A stretch of DNA of 19,943 nt from Clostridia bacterium (GCA_017462825.1 JAFTQI010000006.1:1-19943); one strand, 5' to 3'. Positions 8,931 to 16,513 are shown, numbered from the stretch's first letter. Made by a program: numbers and translations. The notes: generated from the letters alone by a model not told the origin.

Positions 8931-9248
8931 ATGGACGAGAAGATGTTTCCTGTGGAAGAACTCGTAACTCCCGAAGAAGAAACGGTAGCGGAAGCACCCG
9001 CTGCGGAAAAAACTACGGTTGTTGAGGACGTACAAAAAGTGGAAGTTTCTTGCTGTAAATGCGGCGTTGCATTGAAAGTAAAAATCGGCACGGAAGTTTG
9101 TATGTGTCCGAAATGCGGCGAGATTTTCAAAGTAAAGGCGACGGTTAGACGCGTAAAAGACGTTTCGTCTACGCAAATCACGAAAGCTTACGTGAAAGTG
9201 GATAAAGACGCAGAGGGCAACGTTAAGACCACGACGGTCTTGCAATAA
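8931..9248 (+). CDS. Small zinc-ribbon protein, first of a tandem pair
   Basis: The protein has 105 residues. The frame is open from 8862, but the ATG at 8931 is chosen because AAAGGAG lies eight bases before it and because an earlier start would overlap the protease. An acidic, low-complexity N-terminus (1-36) leads to a zinc ribbon: Cys41-x-x-Cys44 and Cys59-Pro-Lys-Cys62, with extra Cys42 and Cys57. A short beta-rich tail contains AYVKVDKDAEGNV. There is no signal peptide or TM segment, so it should be cytoplasmic. It begins 19 bases after the protease stop with no terminator between, so the two are probably co-transcribed. Function is unknown; zinc ribbons of this size mediate nucleic-acid or protein contacts. 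Confidence 0.85.
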   Translation: MDEKMFPVEELVTPEEETVAEAPAAEKTTVVEDVQKVEVSCCKCGVALKVKIGTEVCMCPKCGEIFKVKATVRRVKDVSSTQITKAYVKVDKDAEGNVKTTTVLQ

Positions 9249-9260
9249 TCCAAGAAAAAT

Positions 9261-9289
9261 CTGCGGAGCGGTTTTGCGCCCCTCCGCAG
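9261..9289 (+). promoter_or_regulatory. Perfect intergenic hairpin between the two zinc-ribbon genes
   Basis: CTGCGGAG (9261-9268) pairs exactly with CTCCGCAG (9282-9289) around a 13-base loop. An A-rich stretch follows instead of a T run, so it is not a standard terminator. It may set the ratio of the two products through partial termination, RNA processing or mRNA protection. Confidence 0.55.
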
Positions 9290-9320
9290 GAGAAAAAACG
9301 AAAAAAGTAGGAGAATAGAT

Positions 9321-9581
9321 ATGGCAAAGAAACAAATCGAAACGGCGGAAGTAGTTGCACAAGAATTCACGGTAAAATGCTGCGGTTGCGGCGCGAGCTT
9401 GAAAGTGAAAGAAAACGGCTCCGTATATACGTGCCCCAAATGTAATCAAATTTTTCAATTACGTAGAACGGAGAAATTGGTGAAGAGCCTTTATAACGGG
9501 CCTATCAGCGAAGCGTACGTTTCCGTATCCGAAGACCAAAAAGGCAACGTTTTGGTGGAAAGCGAAGTAAAAGAAAACTAA
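9321..9581 (+). CDS. Small zinc-ribbon protein, second of a tandem pair
   Basis: The protein has 86 residues and starts at an ATG with AGGAG seven bases upstream. It is a paralogue of the preceding gene: Cys20-x-x-Cys23 and Cys38-Pro-Lys-Cys41 form the ribbon, both proteins have ALKVK or SLKVK right after the first pair, and the tails align (AYVKVDKDAEGNV against AYVSVSEDQKGNV). It lacks the acidic N-terminal extension of its neighbour. No export signal is seen, so it is probably cytoplasmic. The tandem arrangement points to a local duplication followed by divergence. Function unknown. Confidence 0.85.
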   Translation: MAKKQIETAEVVAQEFTVKCCGCGASLKVKENGSVYTCPKCNQIFQLRRTEKLVKSLYNGPISEAYVSVSEDQKGNVLVESEVKEN

Positions 9582-9586
9582 ACCGT

Positions 9587-9649
9587 TTTTAACGTTGATT
9601 GCGAAAGGCGCGAAGGAGTTCCTGCGCGTGCCTTTTGTTTGCGTTAAAA
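9587..9649 (+). terminator. Terminator-like nested hairpin after the zinc-ribbon genes
   Basis: The outer arms TTTTAACG (9587-9594) and CGTTAAAA (9642-9649) are perfectly complementary. Inside them a second stem pairs AAAGGC (9604-9609) with GCCTTT (9630-9635), continued by AGGA/TCCT near the tip, and is followed by TTTTGTTT. It begins six bases after the stop codon of the second zinc-ribbon gene. Confidence 0.65.
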
Positions 9650-9664
9650 CCGTTTAGAACAAGC

Positions 9665-9707
9665 GAAACGAGCCGACCTTGATACTTTATCAAGGTCGGC
9701 TCGTTTC
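9665..9707. terminator. Perfect 20-bp hairpin in the convergent intergenic region
   Basis: The arms 9665-9684 and 9688-9707 are perfectly complementary over 20 bases around a three-base loop (CTT). It lies between two convergent genes and can act on both strands. No long T run follows on either side, so it is likely a back-up terminator or an mRNA 3'-end block. Confidence 0.65.
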
Positions 9708-9746
9708 ATTGAAATTCGGCGAATATTAAGCCGTTTTAGAAACAAT

Positions 9747-9776
9747 AACCGCGCCGTGGATTTCCACGGCGCGGTT
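9747..9776 (-). terminator. Terminator of the GLUG-motif lipoprotein gene
   Basis: A perfect 13-base GC-rich stem (AACCGCGCCGTGG and its complement) surrounds a four-base loop. Read on the minus strand it comes 24 bases after the lipoprotein stop and is followed by TTATTGTTT. Confidence 0.75.
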
Positions 9777-9800
9777 TGCGCTTTACATTGTATCGTAAGC

Positions 9801-12800
9801 TTACGCTTCTATATTTTCGTTGCTCAACGTAATGGTTACGTTTGCGGAATCGGAGTAATCAAGCGTTGCATTGTATTTGTTGCCCGTTGCGATTTCGCAA
9901 AGTTCAAGGCTTGCCGTGCGGTCGGCGTTATATGCTTTGATGATATAGGTATAAACCGCTTCGCCGTCAAGAAGAAGCTTACCGGGGGTAGCCGCCGCGC
10001 CTTCGGTTACAGGGTCTTTGTAGCCGCCGTCGAAGATATAGGTTTTTCCGTCCATTTGCGCTTCGGTGAGGTAAAGCCCGTCAACTTCCGTTCTCAAAAT
10101 TGCCTTGTCGCCGTTGACAAACGCGTTGCGCGCGTCTAAATTCGTCGTATAAGCAATCTTGTAATAAGTGGTTTTGCCCATGCCGTCAGGCTCTTGCGAC
10201 CACATAATGATGCCGGAATCTTTAATCGTGTAATAGAAGTAGGTTTCGTTTACGCCCGTTGCAAACGACGCGCTGAGTTTTGCAATGCCTTGCGCGTAGG
10301 GGCTCGTGATACCGTCGAAGGAAAGGGTTGTTTTGCCGTCGTCACGGTTATATGACCAAGTACCGAAAAGTTCGTCTGCCTTTGCGCATACTTGGTAACC
10401 GCTGTAGCCGTCAGGCTTTTGCGAAAGAAGCATAGGACTTCCTTCCAAATCGTTACGGATATATAAGTAGTATACGTAAGGCATATTGTCTTCTTTGTAT
10501 TGGAAGGTGAGCATATCCACGTCGTAATAAGTCATTTCGACGGGTTTGCCCTTGAACGTCGCGTGAATTACGCCGTTGATGTCGGTAGGACCGATTGAGA
10601 AGGTTGCAAATTCGCCGCTGATTGCCCAAGTACCCATAAATGCGTTACGAACGTAGAGGGAAACGGTTTCCTCGCCAATCGTCAAACGGTATACGTTTTG
10701 TGCTTTTTCAAGCGAGCCGAGCGTTTCTTTCGTTTCAACGTCGTATACGTCATAAGCGTCGCCGTTGGGCTTATAGCCGTAGGCGGTCGAGCCGTTTACG
10801 GTAAGCTTGCCGCCGATTGTGAGCGCGCTCTTGCCGTCGAATGCGTAGGAGTTGCCGTTCGTATCGATGAAATCAATGTTTGCAAAGACGTCCTTTCTTT
10901 CAAAGCTTTCCGCGCTGTTGAGAATAACCACTTTTTCGTCCTCGTCATAAGACATAAGGTAAAGCTTTCCGTTATAAGCAAACTTGCCTTGAAGCGCCGC
11001 GTCGAGCGTATAGGGAACAACCGTTCTCTTGCCGTTTTCGATCAAAGTAATCGTACCTTCCATACCAGCGTAAGGCAAATGACCGTACAAGCCGAAGCCG
11101 TTGAAGTCGAATTCTACGTTCGTAAATTCAGGTGCGTTACAAATCCATTCGCCATTATAATCGTCTTGTATGAACAAGCTGATTGCGGTAAAGCCCGATT
11201 CACTGTTCGCGTCCGTCAAGTACGCCGTTAAGGTGTTCGTGACGATATCGTGTGTAAAGTAGCCGAAGAGATCGTTTTTCACGTAAACGTCGTGGGGGAG
11301 ATACAAGCATACGTAGTTTTCCGTTTCGCTTACTTCGTATACAAGTTCTAACGAAGAACCGTCGCTATATACGGCTTTTGCCTTACCGATACCGTTTTGA
11401 CCGATACCAAGCAAATTAAGTACAATGCCCGAGTTCGACCAAGAACCCACGTAGCTTTCGCTGCGGTAGAAAGTTTGCGTCTTATCCGCGCTTACAATCT
11501 TAAGCGCACCGTTCGTATCAAATTCTGCAGTATAGCTTACGCCGTTCATCGTAAAGGAGATGCCGTTGCCCACTGCGGCGTATTTCCCGCTGTAGCTTTC
11601 TACGGTGTATTCATCGCAGGTATAGCCGTCCCGAACGTAAGATTTATGCGTATAGGTGAATTGATTGATACCGTCAAAGGTAAAGGTCTTACCGACCGTC
11701 GCCGTCTTTGTCCAAGAACCCTTGAAAGAATCGTAGGAAGAAAGCGCGGCGGTATCGATTACCAATGCGCTGAGAACGCCGTGCGAATCGTTAAGGGTAA
11801 GCGTTGAACCGTTCAACGTGCAAACGTCGTATTCCGTGCGCACTGAGTCGCCGTTTTCCACTTTTTCCACAACCGCGCGATCGCCATAGAAAGAATAGTA
11901 GATAGTTGCTTCTCCGTCCTGTGCGAAATATTCGCCGCGGAAGATATTCTTCATCGCATACAAGGGGGATTCTTCGGTGTAATACAAACCGTCGTAAATC
12001 GCCAAGCCGTCGTCCGTGAGTTGTGCACGGTAATTATAATAGGAATAGCGGTAGAGATCGAAATTCGCGTCGTAGACTTTCGAGGTATCCGTTTCCGCTT
12101 CGTCCTCGTCAATGACAATTTCTCCGAGATAGAAACGGGAAAGTCTTGCACTTTCGATAATCACCGATTCACCGTCGAAAGTGTAGTTTGCCTGTTGCGA
12201 GCTGTTGCCGTCCGAATAGGTCGCAAAGCCTTTATTGTCAAGCGTGAGCGTGATAGGATTCGCATGGTCGGGGCTCATAATTTGATAAGTGCCCAAAACA
12301 GGAGTAGGATCTGCAAAACCGACGTAGAGCGTTACGTCCTTCATCGGCGTATAGGAATAGGGAACTTTTTGCGTGCAAGCTTCATCAAAGAAGTAGCCGT
12401 AGGAAAGATGCCCATTGTCCGCTTTCAAGAACCGTACAAGTCCGCCGTTGAAAAGGTATTCGCCGAAAGACGCGTACATACTCAAAGATTCGTTTGCATT
12501 ATCGAAATAGGTAAGGCTCTTAAGATTTTGCCCGTCGAGCTGTACACTCACCGTCTCACCTTGCTCGTTCTTCGTTACGTAGCGAAGCTCCATAGAGAGG
12601 GTAACGTGCTTAATCGTAGGGTTGCCGTCTTGATCAAGAATCAAAGCGCCTTCTTCGTCCCGTTCGTAGTCGGGGTCAAAATTGATAGTGGGGTACTTGC
12701 CCGTCTTGAACACCCAGTCGCCCGTGAGCCAAGAAAGCTTATCGGTGAAATAGGTTTCGTCCGCCAAATTCGGGTTGGTGATACAGGATTGTACCGAATA

Positions 12801-14258
12801 TTTTTCCGAGTACACGGAAACGTATCCTTTCTCGTTGCCGCCGCCGACGAAGTCGCCCGCGATTGCGTAAGCCGCGCCCGAAGCCGCGTAAGCCGCCGTT
12901 GAACCGTCGAAGAAACACTCGCTCACAACGCTGTCGTTTTCAGCGAAACCAACGATACCGCCTGCATAGGAATAGCAATATTCCGTCGTCGTTACCAAGG
13001 GGTCGGTGACCGCTTGCGAGGCTTTCGCTACGATTTCGCCCGTCGCATAGGAGTTGGTGACGACCGTATACTGCCCAAGCGAGCCAGCAACGCCGCCGCT
13101 ATACAAAGCGCCCGAAACGTTACCGTGCGCATAGGAGTGATGAATGGTTGCGGGCGCGCCGAGGGGATAATTCGTGACCATATAGCCCGAGATACCGCCT
13201 GCCGCAAGCGCCATACCGCTTAAAATCCTAATATCAACGTCCGTATGCGAGAACGCGACTTCCGAGGGATGCGCACCGCCGAGGTCTTCGGCGTAGAAAC
13301 CTTGCTGATAACCGATTAAACCGCCTGCAAACGCGAAATAGCTGTTGTCCGCAAGAACGTTGATTTCCCCATTTGTTGCCGAGCAAAGATAAATAGTCGC
13401 GCCGACGCCGTATCCAAGCAGCGAGCCGACGGAGATCGTCTTGCTCTCACTGTAGCTTTCGTTCATACCCGCGTTAATGGTGAAATTTTCCAACTGAATC
13501 CCATGGAAAAGTGCGCTGTTTTCTACGGACGCGTCCTTGTACGCCGCGCCGAACAAACCGACGTAGTTCGCCGATTCGGAATGAATCGTGAAGTTCGAAA
13601 TTTTGTATTCGAAAGGCTTGCCTGTCACAGGATCGTAGTTGGTAACGAAACAACCAGCAAAGTAGGAGTTTTCCGTGCGCAAATCCCCGATAACCTGCAA
13701 TTCTTCCCCTTTACAGTCGATATTGTTCACAACCATATAGGAAGCCGTCACGTAGCGGTATTCGCCTGCGTTGACCTTTTCCGCGATATAGAGCAAGTCA
13801 ATGGGCTTACTTACAAGGAAAGGGGATTCCGTCGTACCCATACCGTCCATACGCGAAACGTCTTTCTTAATCCCTTCAACGGTGATTGTCAAATCCTTAT
13901 CCGCAATAATGGAATAGGACGTGCCCGAAAGGGGGGCAACCGCTTTTCCGTTCGCATACACGATGGCATTGCCCGTATAGAAGGCGCTTACGTTTAATTC
14001 GAAAGTGATTTCCGTGCCGTATTCCACCGTTTCGCCGCTGACAAAATCGCTAACGAGGGTGTAGCCGTCGCCCTCTTTAAAGACAACCGTTTTCGGACCC
14101 TTGTTTTCTTCAGAGCCTTCGCTCGAGCCGCTTTCGGAGGACGTGATGTCCGAGCCGTTCGTTTCGTTGTCGCCGCCTTTTGAGCCGCCGCAGCCTGCCG
14201 CAGCAATCGCGCACGCACAGGAAAGGGAAAGCAATAAGGCAATTAAATATTTTTTCAT
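9801..14258 (-). CDS. Large lipoprotein with GLUG motifs and divergent beta-rich repeats
   Basis: The protein has 1485 residues. The start ATG has CGGAG six bases upstream. Signal peptide with lipobox AAAGC (lipidated Cys23), then a Ser/Glu/Gly linker (to about 52), so it should be anchored to the outer face of the membrane. Residues 53-130 look Ig-like. Residues about 135-530 carry GLUG-type motifs such as YVGLFGA, FAGGLIGY, AAGGISGY, YSGGVAG and YAGGIVGF, which suggest a beta-helical adhesin-like fold. Residues 560-650 resemble an InlB/Flg_new repeat. The rest (about 650-1470) is a run of weak beta repeats, many opening with (F/Y/L)xG(S/T/E)W. No enzyme active site is visible. A surface binding or scaffold role is inferred. 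It is a single-gene unit with its own promoter and terminator, convergent to the zinc-ribbon genes. Confidence 0.9.
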   Translation of the reverse strand: MKKYLIALLLSLSCACAIAAAGCGGSKGGDNETNGSDITSSESGSSEGSEENKGPKTVVFKEGDGYTLVSDFVSGETVEYGTEITFELNVSAFYTGNAIVYANGKAVAPLSGTSYSIIADKDLTITVEGIKKDVSRMDGMGTTESPFLVSKPIDLLYIAEKVNAGEYRYVTASYMVVNNIDCKGEELQVIGDLRTENSYFAGCFVTNYDPVTGKPFEYKISNFTIHSESANYVGLFGAAYKDASVENSALFHGIQLENFTINAGMNESYSESKTISVGSLLGYGVGATIYLCSATNGEINVLADNSYFAFAGGLIGYQQGFYAEDLGGAHPSEVAFSHTDVDIRILSGMALAAGGISGYMVTNYPLGAPATIHHSYAHGNVSGALYSGGVAGSLGQYTVVTNSYATGEIVAKASQAVTDPLVTTTEYCYSYAGGIVGFAENDSVVSECFFDGSTAAYAASGAAYAIAGDFVGGGNEKGYVSVYSEKYSVQSCITNPNLADETYFTDKLSWLTGDWVFKTGKYPTINFDPDYERDEEGALILDQDGNPTIKHVTLSMELRYVTKNEQGETVSVQLDGQNLKSLTYFDNANESLSMYASFGEYLFNGGLVRFLKADNGHLSYGYFFDEACTQKVPYSYTPMKDVTLYVGFADPTPVLGTYQIMSPDHANPITLTLDNKGFATYSDGNSSQQANYTFDGESVIIESARLSRFYLGEIVIDEDEAETDTSKVYDANFDLYRYSYYNYRAQLTDDGLAIYDGLYYTEESPLYAMKNIFRGEYFAQDGEATIYYSFYGDRAVVEKVENGDSVRTEYDVCTLNGSTLTLNDSHGVLSALVIDTAALSSYDSFKGSWTKTATVGKTFTFDGINQFTYTHKSYVRDGYTCDEYTVESYSGKYAAVGNGISFTMNGVSYTAEFDTNGALKIVSADKTQTFYRSESYVGSWSNSGIVLNLLGIGQNGIGKAKAVYSDGSSLELVYEVSETENYVCLYLPHDVYVKNDLFGYFTHDIVTNTLTAYLTDANSESGFTAISLFIQDDYNGEWICNAPEFTNVEFDFNGFGLYGHLPYAGMEGTITLIENGKRTVVPYTLDAALQGKFAYNGKLYLMSYDEDEKVVILNSAESFERKDVFANIDFIDTNGNSYAFDGKSALTIGGKLTVNGSTAYGYKPNGDAYDVYDVETKETLGSLEKAQNVYRLTIGEETVSLYVRNAFMGTWAISGEFATFSIGPTDINGVIHATFKGKPVEMTYYDVDMLTFQYKEDNMPYVYYLYIRNDLEGSPMLLSQKPDGYSGYQVCAKADELFGTWSYNRDDGKTTLSFDGITSPYAQGIAKLSASFATGVNETYFYYTIKDSGIIMWSQEPDGMGKTTYYKIAYTTNLDARNAFVNGDKAILRTEVDGLYLTEAQMDGKTYIFDGGYKDPVTEGAAATPGKLLLDGEAVYTYIIKAYNADRTASLELCEIATGNKYNATLDYSDSANVTITLSNENIEA
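9900..12295 (-). repeat. Divergent protein repeats in the C-terminal half of the GLUG lipoprotein
   Basis: Units of roughly 70-120 residues open with an aromatic-x-Gly-x-Trp/Tyr motif. The Gly residues fall at about 656 (LGTY), 775 (RGEY), 847 (KGSW), 938 (VGSW), 1036 (NGEW), 1209 (MGTW) and 1299 (FGTW). Most units also contain an FDG or similar turn and end in a strand carrying YxR(N/D). The DNA is not repetitive, so the duplications are old. Confidence 0.6.
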
Positions 14259-14364
14259 AAAAACTCCGTATATAATGTTTACAACTTTACTTTTTACGCA
14301 AGGTAAGCTTTTCGCGGCGCTTAGCTTCGCGCATAACGCCCCAAACTAGAGTATACCTTCCTAC

Positions 14365-14393
14365 ATTATACTATATATTGCGAAAAATGACAA
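14365..14393 (-). promoter_or_regulatory. Sigma-A type promoter for the GLUG lipoprotein gene
   Basis: Read on the minus strand: -35 TTGTCA (14388-14393), a 17-base spacer, -10 TATAAT (14365-14370, perfect consensus). The leader is about 100 bases. The promoter diverges from that of the redox operon, with about 80 bases between the two -35 boxes. Confidence 0.85.
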
Positions 14394-14470
14394 GAAAAAA
14401 CGGGGTATTTTGCGCAATTTTCTCCATTTTTCATAAAACCGTTTTTTTCCTTTCCATGCGGAAAATAATC

Positions 14471-14501
14471 ACTTGACAAGTCTTGTTTTTTAGGCTATAA
14501 T
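14471..14501 (+). promoter_or_regulatory. Consensus promoter of the redox operon, with a palindrome over the -35 box
   Basis: TTGACA (14473-14478) and TATAAT (14496-14501) are both perfect and are 17 bases apart. The -35 box is embedded in the palindrome ACTTG-A-CAAGT (14471-14481), which overlaps a second one, CAAG-T-CTTG (14477-14485). A promoter this strong with a dyad over the -35 suggests control by a repressor. Confidence 0.85.
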
Positions 14502-14502
14502 G

Positions 14503-14515
14503 TTGCATAATGCAA
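14503..14515 (+). promoter_or_regulatory. Palindrome at the transcription start of the redox operon (candidate operator)
   Basis: TTGCAT-A-ATGCAA is a perfect 13-base dyad beginning one base after the -10 box and spanning the expected start site. This is a typical place for a repressor operator. The regulator is not in the window. Confidence 0.5.
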
Positions 14516-14523
14516 ATCATATA

Positions 14524-14540
14524 CCCAAACGAAGTTTGGG
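14524..14540 (+). promoter_or_regulatory. Leader hairpin before the ribosome binding site of the redox operon
   Basis: CCCAAAC and GTTTGGG form a perfect seven-pair stem with a GAA loop, in a leader of only about 55 bases. The purine-rich ribosome binding site (AGGAAAGG) follows, and the ATG is at 14563. Confidence 0.5.
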
Positions 14541-14562
14541 GGGGAGCAAGGAAGGAAAGGTT

Positions 14563-15495
14563 ATGAAAGAAAAGTCGGGGGTACGGGTGCTCCGCTCTTT
14601 ATACGCCATATTATTTTCGCTTTTGACGGTCTTTGTCGGCGCGCTGTGTGTGATACAGGCGTGGTCGATATTCAAGTCTGAGCCAAGCGGCGCGTTTACT
14701 CGCGCAAGAGTGTGGGCGCACTTCAAAGAAATTTGGATTCCTATCGTCGTATTCGTTGGTGCGCTGGTTGGAAATATCATCATCGCGCTTGCATATCCTA
14801 AGCAAAAGGAAAAGCTGAAAGCGGAAATCGATCCGCAGGTTACGGCGCGTCGTTTACGGGATAAAGTGGGGGGTGTGAAAGGTGCGCGTAGAGAACGCGC
14901 TTTTAGAGCGGTCGTCAACGTTTTGATTACTGCAATCACCCTTTTTGGTTTGGCGCTTTGCATCGGAATTATGTACGTAGACTCGTACACGCCTATGCTC
15001 TCCGCGGAATTTTTCTTAAAACAGGACTTTTTGGTAGACCGTTTGATTCGCGTAGTGATTTGCGCGGTTTCGGGTTTGCTTGCGTGCGTGATACTCGTAT
15101 CGTTAAAGAGTCTTTCCTTAAAACGGGAAATTGCGGTTTATAAAGCGGCGCTCGTTGCGAAAGCAAAGGGCAATAAGGAAGAAAAAGATGGCGCATGGGC
15201 GGCGGTTTGCGAAAAAATCGCACTTGCGAAAAACGAAAAAGAGCTTGCTAGAGCAAGAGTCGAAGCCAAAGCGCTTTTGAGAAAGCAAGAAAGAGAAGAA
15301 GAGAAACAGCCAAAAGTAAAGAAAGTAAAACCGAAAGTGAATAAAAACGGCTCGCAAGCTTGGATTTGGGCAGCGCGAATCGCATTGTTTGCGGTGGCAA
15401 TCATTTGCATTGTGAGCGGTGTAGATAACGGGGGCTTAAAGGCAATGTTCGTGAAAGCGATTAACGTTTGTACGCAATGTATCGGGATAGGGTAA
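14563..15495 (+). CDS. Five-TM membrane protein with a C-terminal CD1871A-like CXXC tail
   Basis: The protein has 310 residues. The frame is open from an ATG at 14500, but that ATG lies inside the -10 box; the ATG at 14563, with AGGAAAGG before it, is the start. TM helices lie at about 13-34, 57-78, 116-138, 162-182 and 266-285. Basic stretches (79-115, and 183-265 with a Lys/Glu-rich helical part) place the N-terminus and these loops inside, so the C-terminal tail should be outside. That tail, from about 265, resembles the small CD1871A family of CXXC proteins (KAINVCTQCIGIG, Cys303 and Cys306). Such proteins are found with Fe-S and TlpA-like partners in Clostridia. The CXXC probably relays electrons or disulfides to the thioredoxin two genes downstream. 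The N-terminal four-TM part is not recognised. It is the first gene of the operon. Confidence 0.85.
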   Translation: MKEKSGVRVLRSLYAILFSLLTVFVGALCVIQAWSIFKSEPSGAFTRARVWAHFKEIWIPIVVFVGALVGNIIIALAYPKQKEKLKAEIDPQVTARRLRDKVGGVKGARRERAFRAVVNVLITAITLFGLALCIGIMYVDSYTPMLSAEFFLKQDFLVDRLIRVVICAVSGLLACVILVSLKSLSLKREIAVYKAALVAKAKGNKEEKDGAWAAVCEKIALAKNEKELARARVEAKALLRKQEREEEKQPKVKKVKPKVNKNGSQAWIWAARIALFAVAIICIVSGVDNGGLKAMFVKAINVCTQCIGIG

Positions 15496-15499
15496 GGAT

Positions 15500-16513
15500 A
15501 TGAAGAAATTTTTTGCAAAACTGAAAAGGGGTTTCAAAAAGATCCTACCTACGAAGCGGCGTATCGTGCAGCTTTACACCGCGCTCTTATTCAATGCGAA
15601 CATCAAGGGCTGGTTCAATGGTCAAATTTATCAAGGTCCGACAAAAAACCTTTGCGTGCCCGGCTTGAACTGTTATTCTTGTCCTGGTGCGACGGGATCT
15701 TGCCCGATGGGTTCGCTCCAAAACGCGCTGATCGATTCTAAGACGAGAATGCCGACGTACATAGTGGGAATCATCATTCTTTTCGGGTTGATACTCGGTA
15801 GAACGATTTGCGGTTGGCTTTGTCCGATCGGTCTTGGGCAAGAGCTTTTATATAAGATTAGAACGCCGAAACTGAAAAAGAGCAAAGCAACGCGCGTGTT
15901 CTCGTATTTCAAATACGTTATTTTGATTGTTTTGGTCGTGATTTTACCTTTGTCGATGGCAGTGCCGGGGTTCTGCGAATTTATATGTCCTGCGGGTACT
16001 TTCCAAGGCGGTTTGGGACTTTTGCCCAACAAGGCAAGGGAAGGTTTGCTTGGACAGCTCGGTCCTATCTTTACGTGGAAATTTATCGTAATGGTTGCGG
16101 TAATCGTAGCGAGTATCTTTATTTTTCGTTTCTTTTGCCGTTTCCTTTGCCCGCTCGGCGCGCTTTACGGCTTTTTCTGTAAAATCGCAATGATCGGCTT
16201 GAAAGTGGATAAGAACAAGTGTACCGATTGCGGACTTTGTATCAAAGTATGTAAAATGGACACCAAGAAAGTGGGCGATCACGAATGTATTCAATGTGGC
16301 GAATGTATTTCTGTTTGCCCGACGAAAGCGATTGCATGGAAAGGTTCGAAAGTTGTTGTGCGCGGGAACGATACCGACGTAGACCCTTCGAGCGGTTTAA
16401 AACCGTTGAACGTATTCTTAAAGCAGGAAGAAAAGAAAACGGAAAACGCGCCGTCCGAGCCCATAGAAAACGCAGGGAGCGAAGCTTCCCAATCGGGGGT
16501 GGACAATGAGTAA
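15500..16513 (+). CDS. NapH-like polytopic [4Fe-4S] membrane protein (probable electron carrier)
   Basis: The protein has 337 residues. Its ribosome binding site (TAAGGA) overlaps the stop of the previous gene, so translation is coupled. A basic N-terminus precedes probable TM helices at about 22-40, 84-103, 137-156 and 193-212. Cys motifs are NCYSCPGATGSCPMG (Cys58, 61, 68) and three CxxxCP motifs (Cys104/108, 159/163, 213/217), as in NapH/MauN/YccM-type proteins. Two [4Fe-4S] ferredoxin motifs follow (Cys241, 244, 247, 251 and Cys263, 266, 269, 273). The topology puts the ferredoxin domain in the cytoplasm and Cys58-68 and Cys159/163 near the outer face, so the protein could carry electrons across the membrane. 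With a CXXC membrane partner and TlpA as neighbours, the likely acceptor is an extracytoplasmic thiol. The C-terminal tail (about 306-337) is polar and disordered. Confidence 0.9.
   Translation: MKKFFAKLKRGFKKILPTKRRIVQLYTALLFNANIKGWFNGQIYQGPTKNLCVPGLNCYSCPGATGSCPMGSLQNALIDSKTRMPTYIVGIIILFGLILGRTICGWLCPIGLGQELLYKIRTPKLKKSKATRVFSYFKYVILIVLVVILPLSMAVPGFCEFICPAGTFQGGLGLLPNKAREGLLGQLGPIFTWKFIVMVAVIVASIFIFRFFCRFLCPLGALYGFFCKIAMIGLKVDKNKCTDCGLCIKVCKMDTKKVGDHECIQCGECISVCPTKAIAWKGSKVVVRGNDTDVDPSSGLKPLNVFLKQEEKKTENAPSEPIENAGSEASQSGVDNE

Noticed and set aside
7991..9181. Minus-strand open frame of 396 codons over the protease end and first zinc-ribbon gene
   Set aside because: It covers two well-supported plus-strand genes and their intergenic gap; the product has low complexity and no motif.
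9261..9289. Terminator between the zinc-ribbon genes
   Set aside because: No T run follows the stem, so complete termination is unlikely.
12021..12902. Plus-strand open frame of 293 codons opposite the GLUG lipoprotein gene
   Set aside because: Antisense shadow with Arg/Val-rich product and no ribosome binding site.
14500..14562. ATG at 14500 as the start of the CXXC-tail membrane protein
   Set aside because: It lies within the -10 box, upstream of the expected transcription start.
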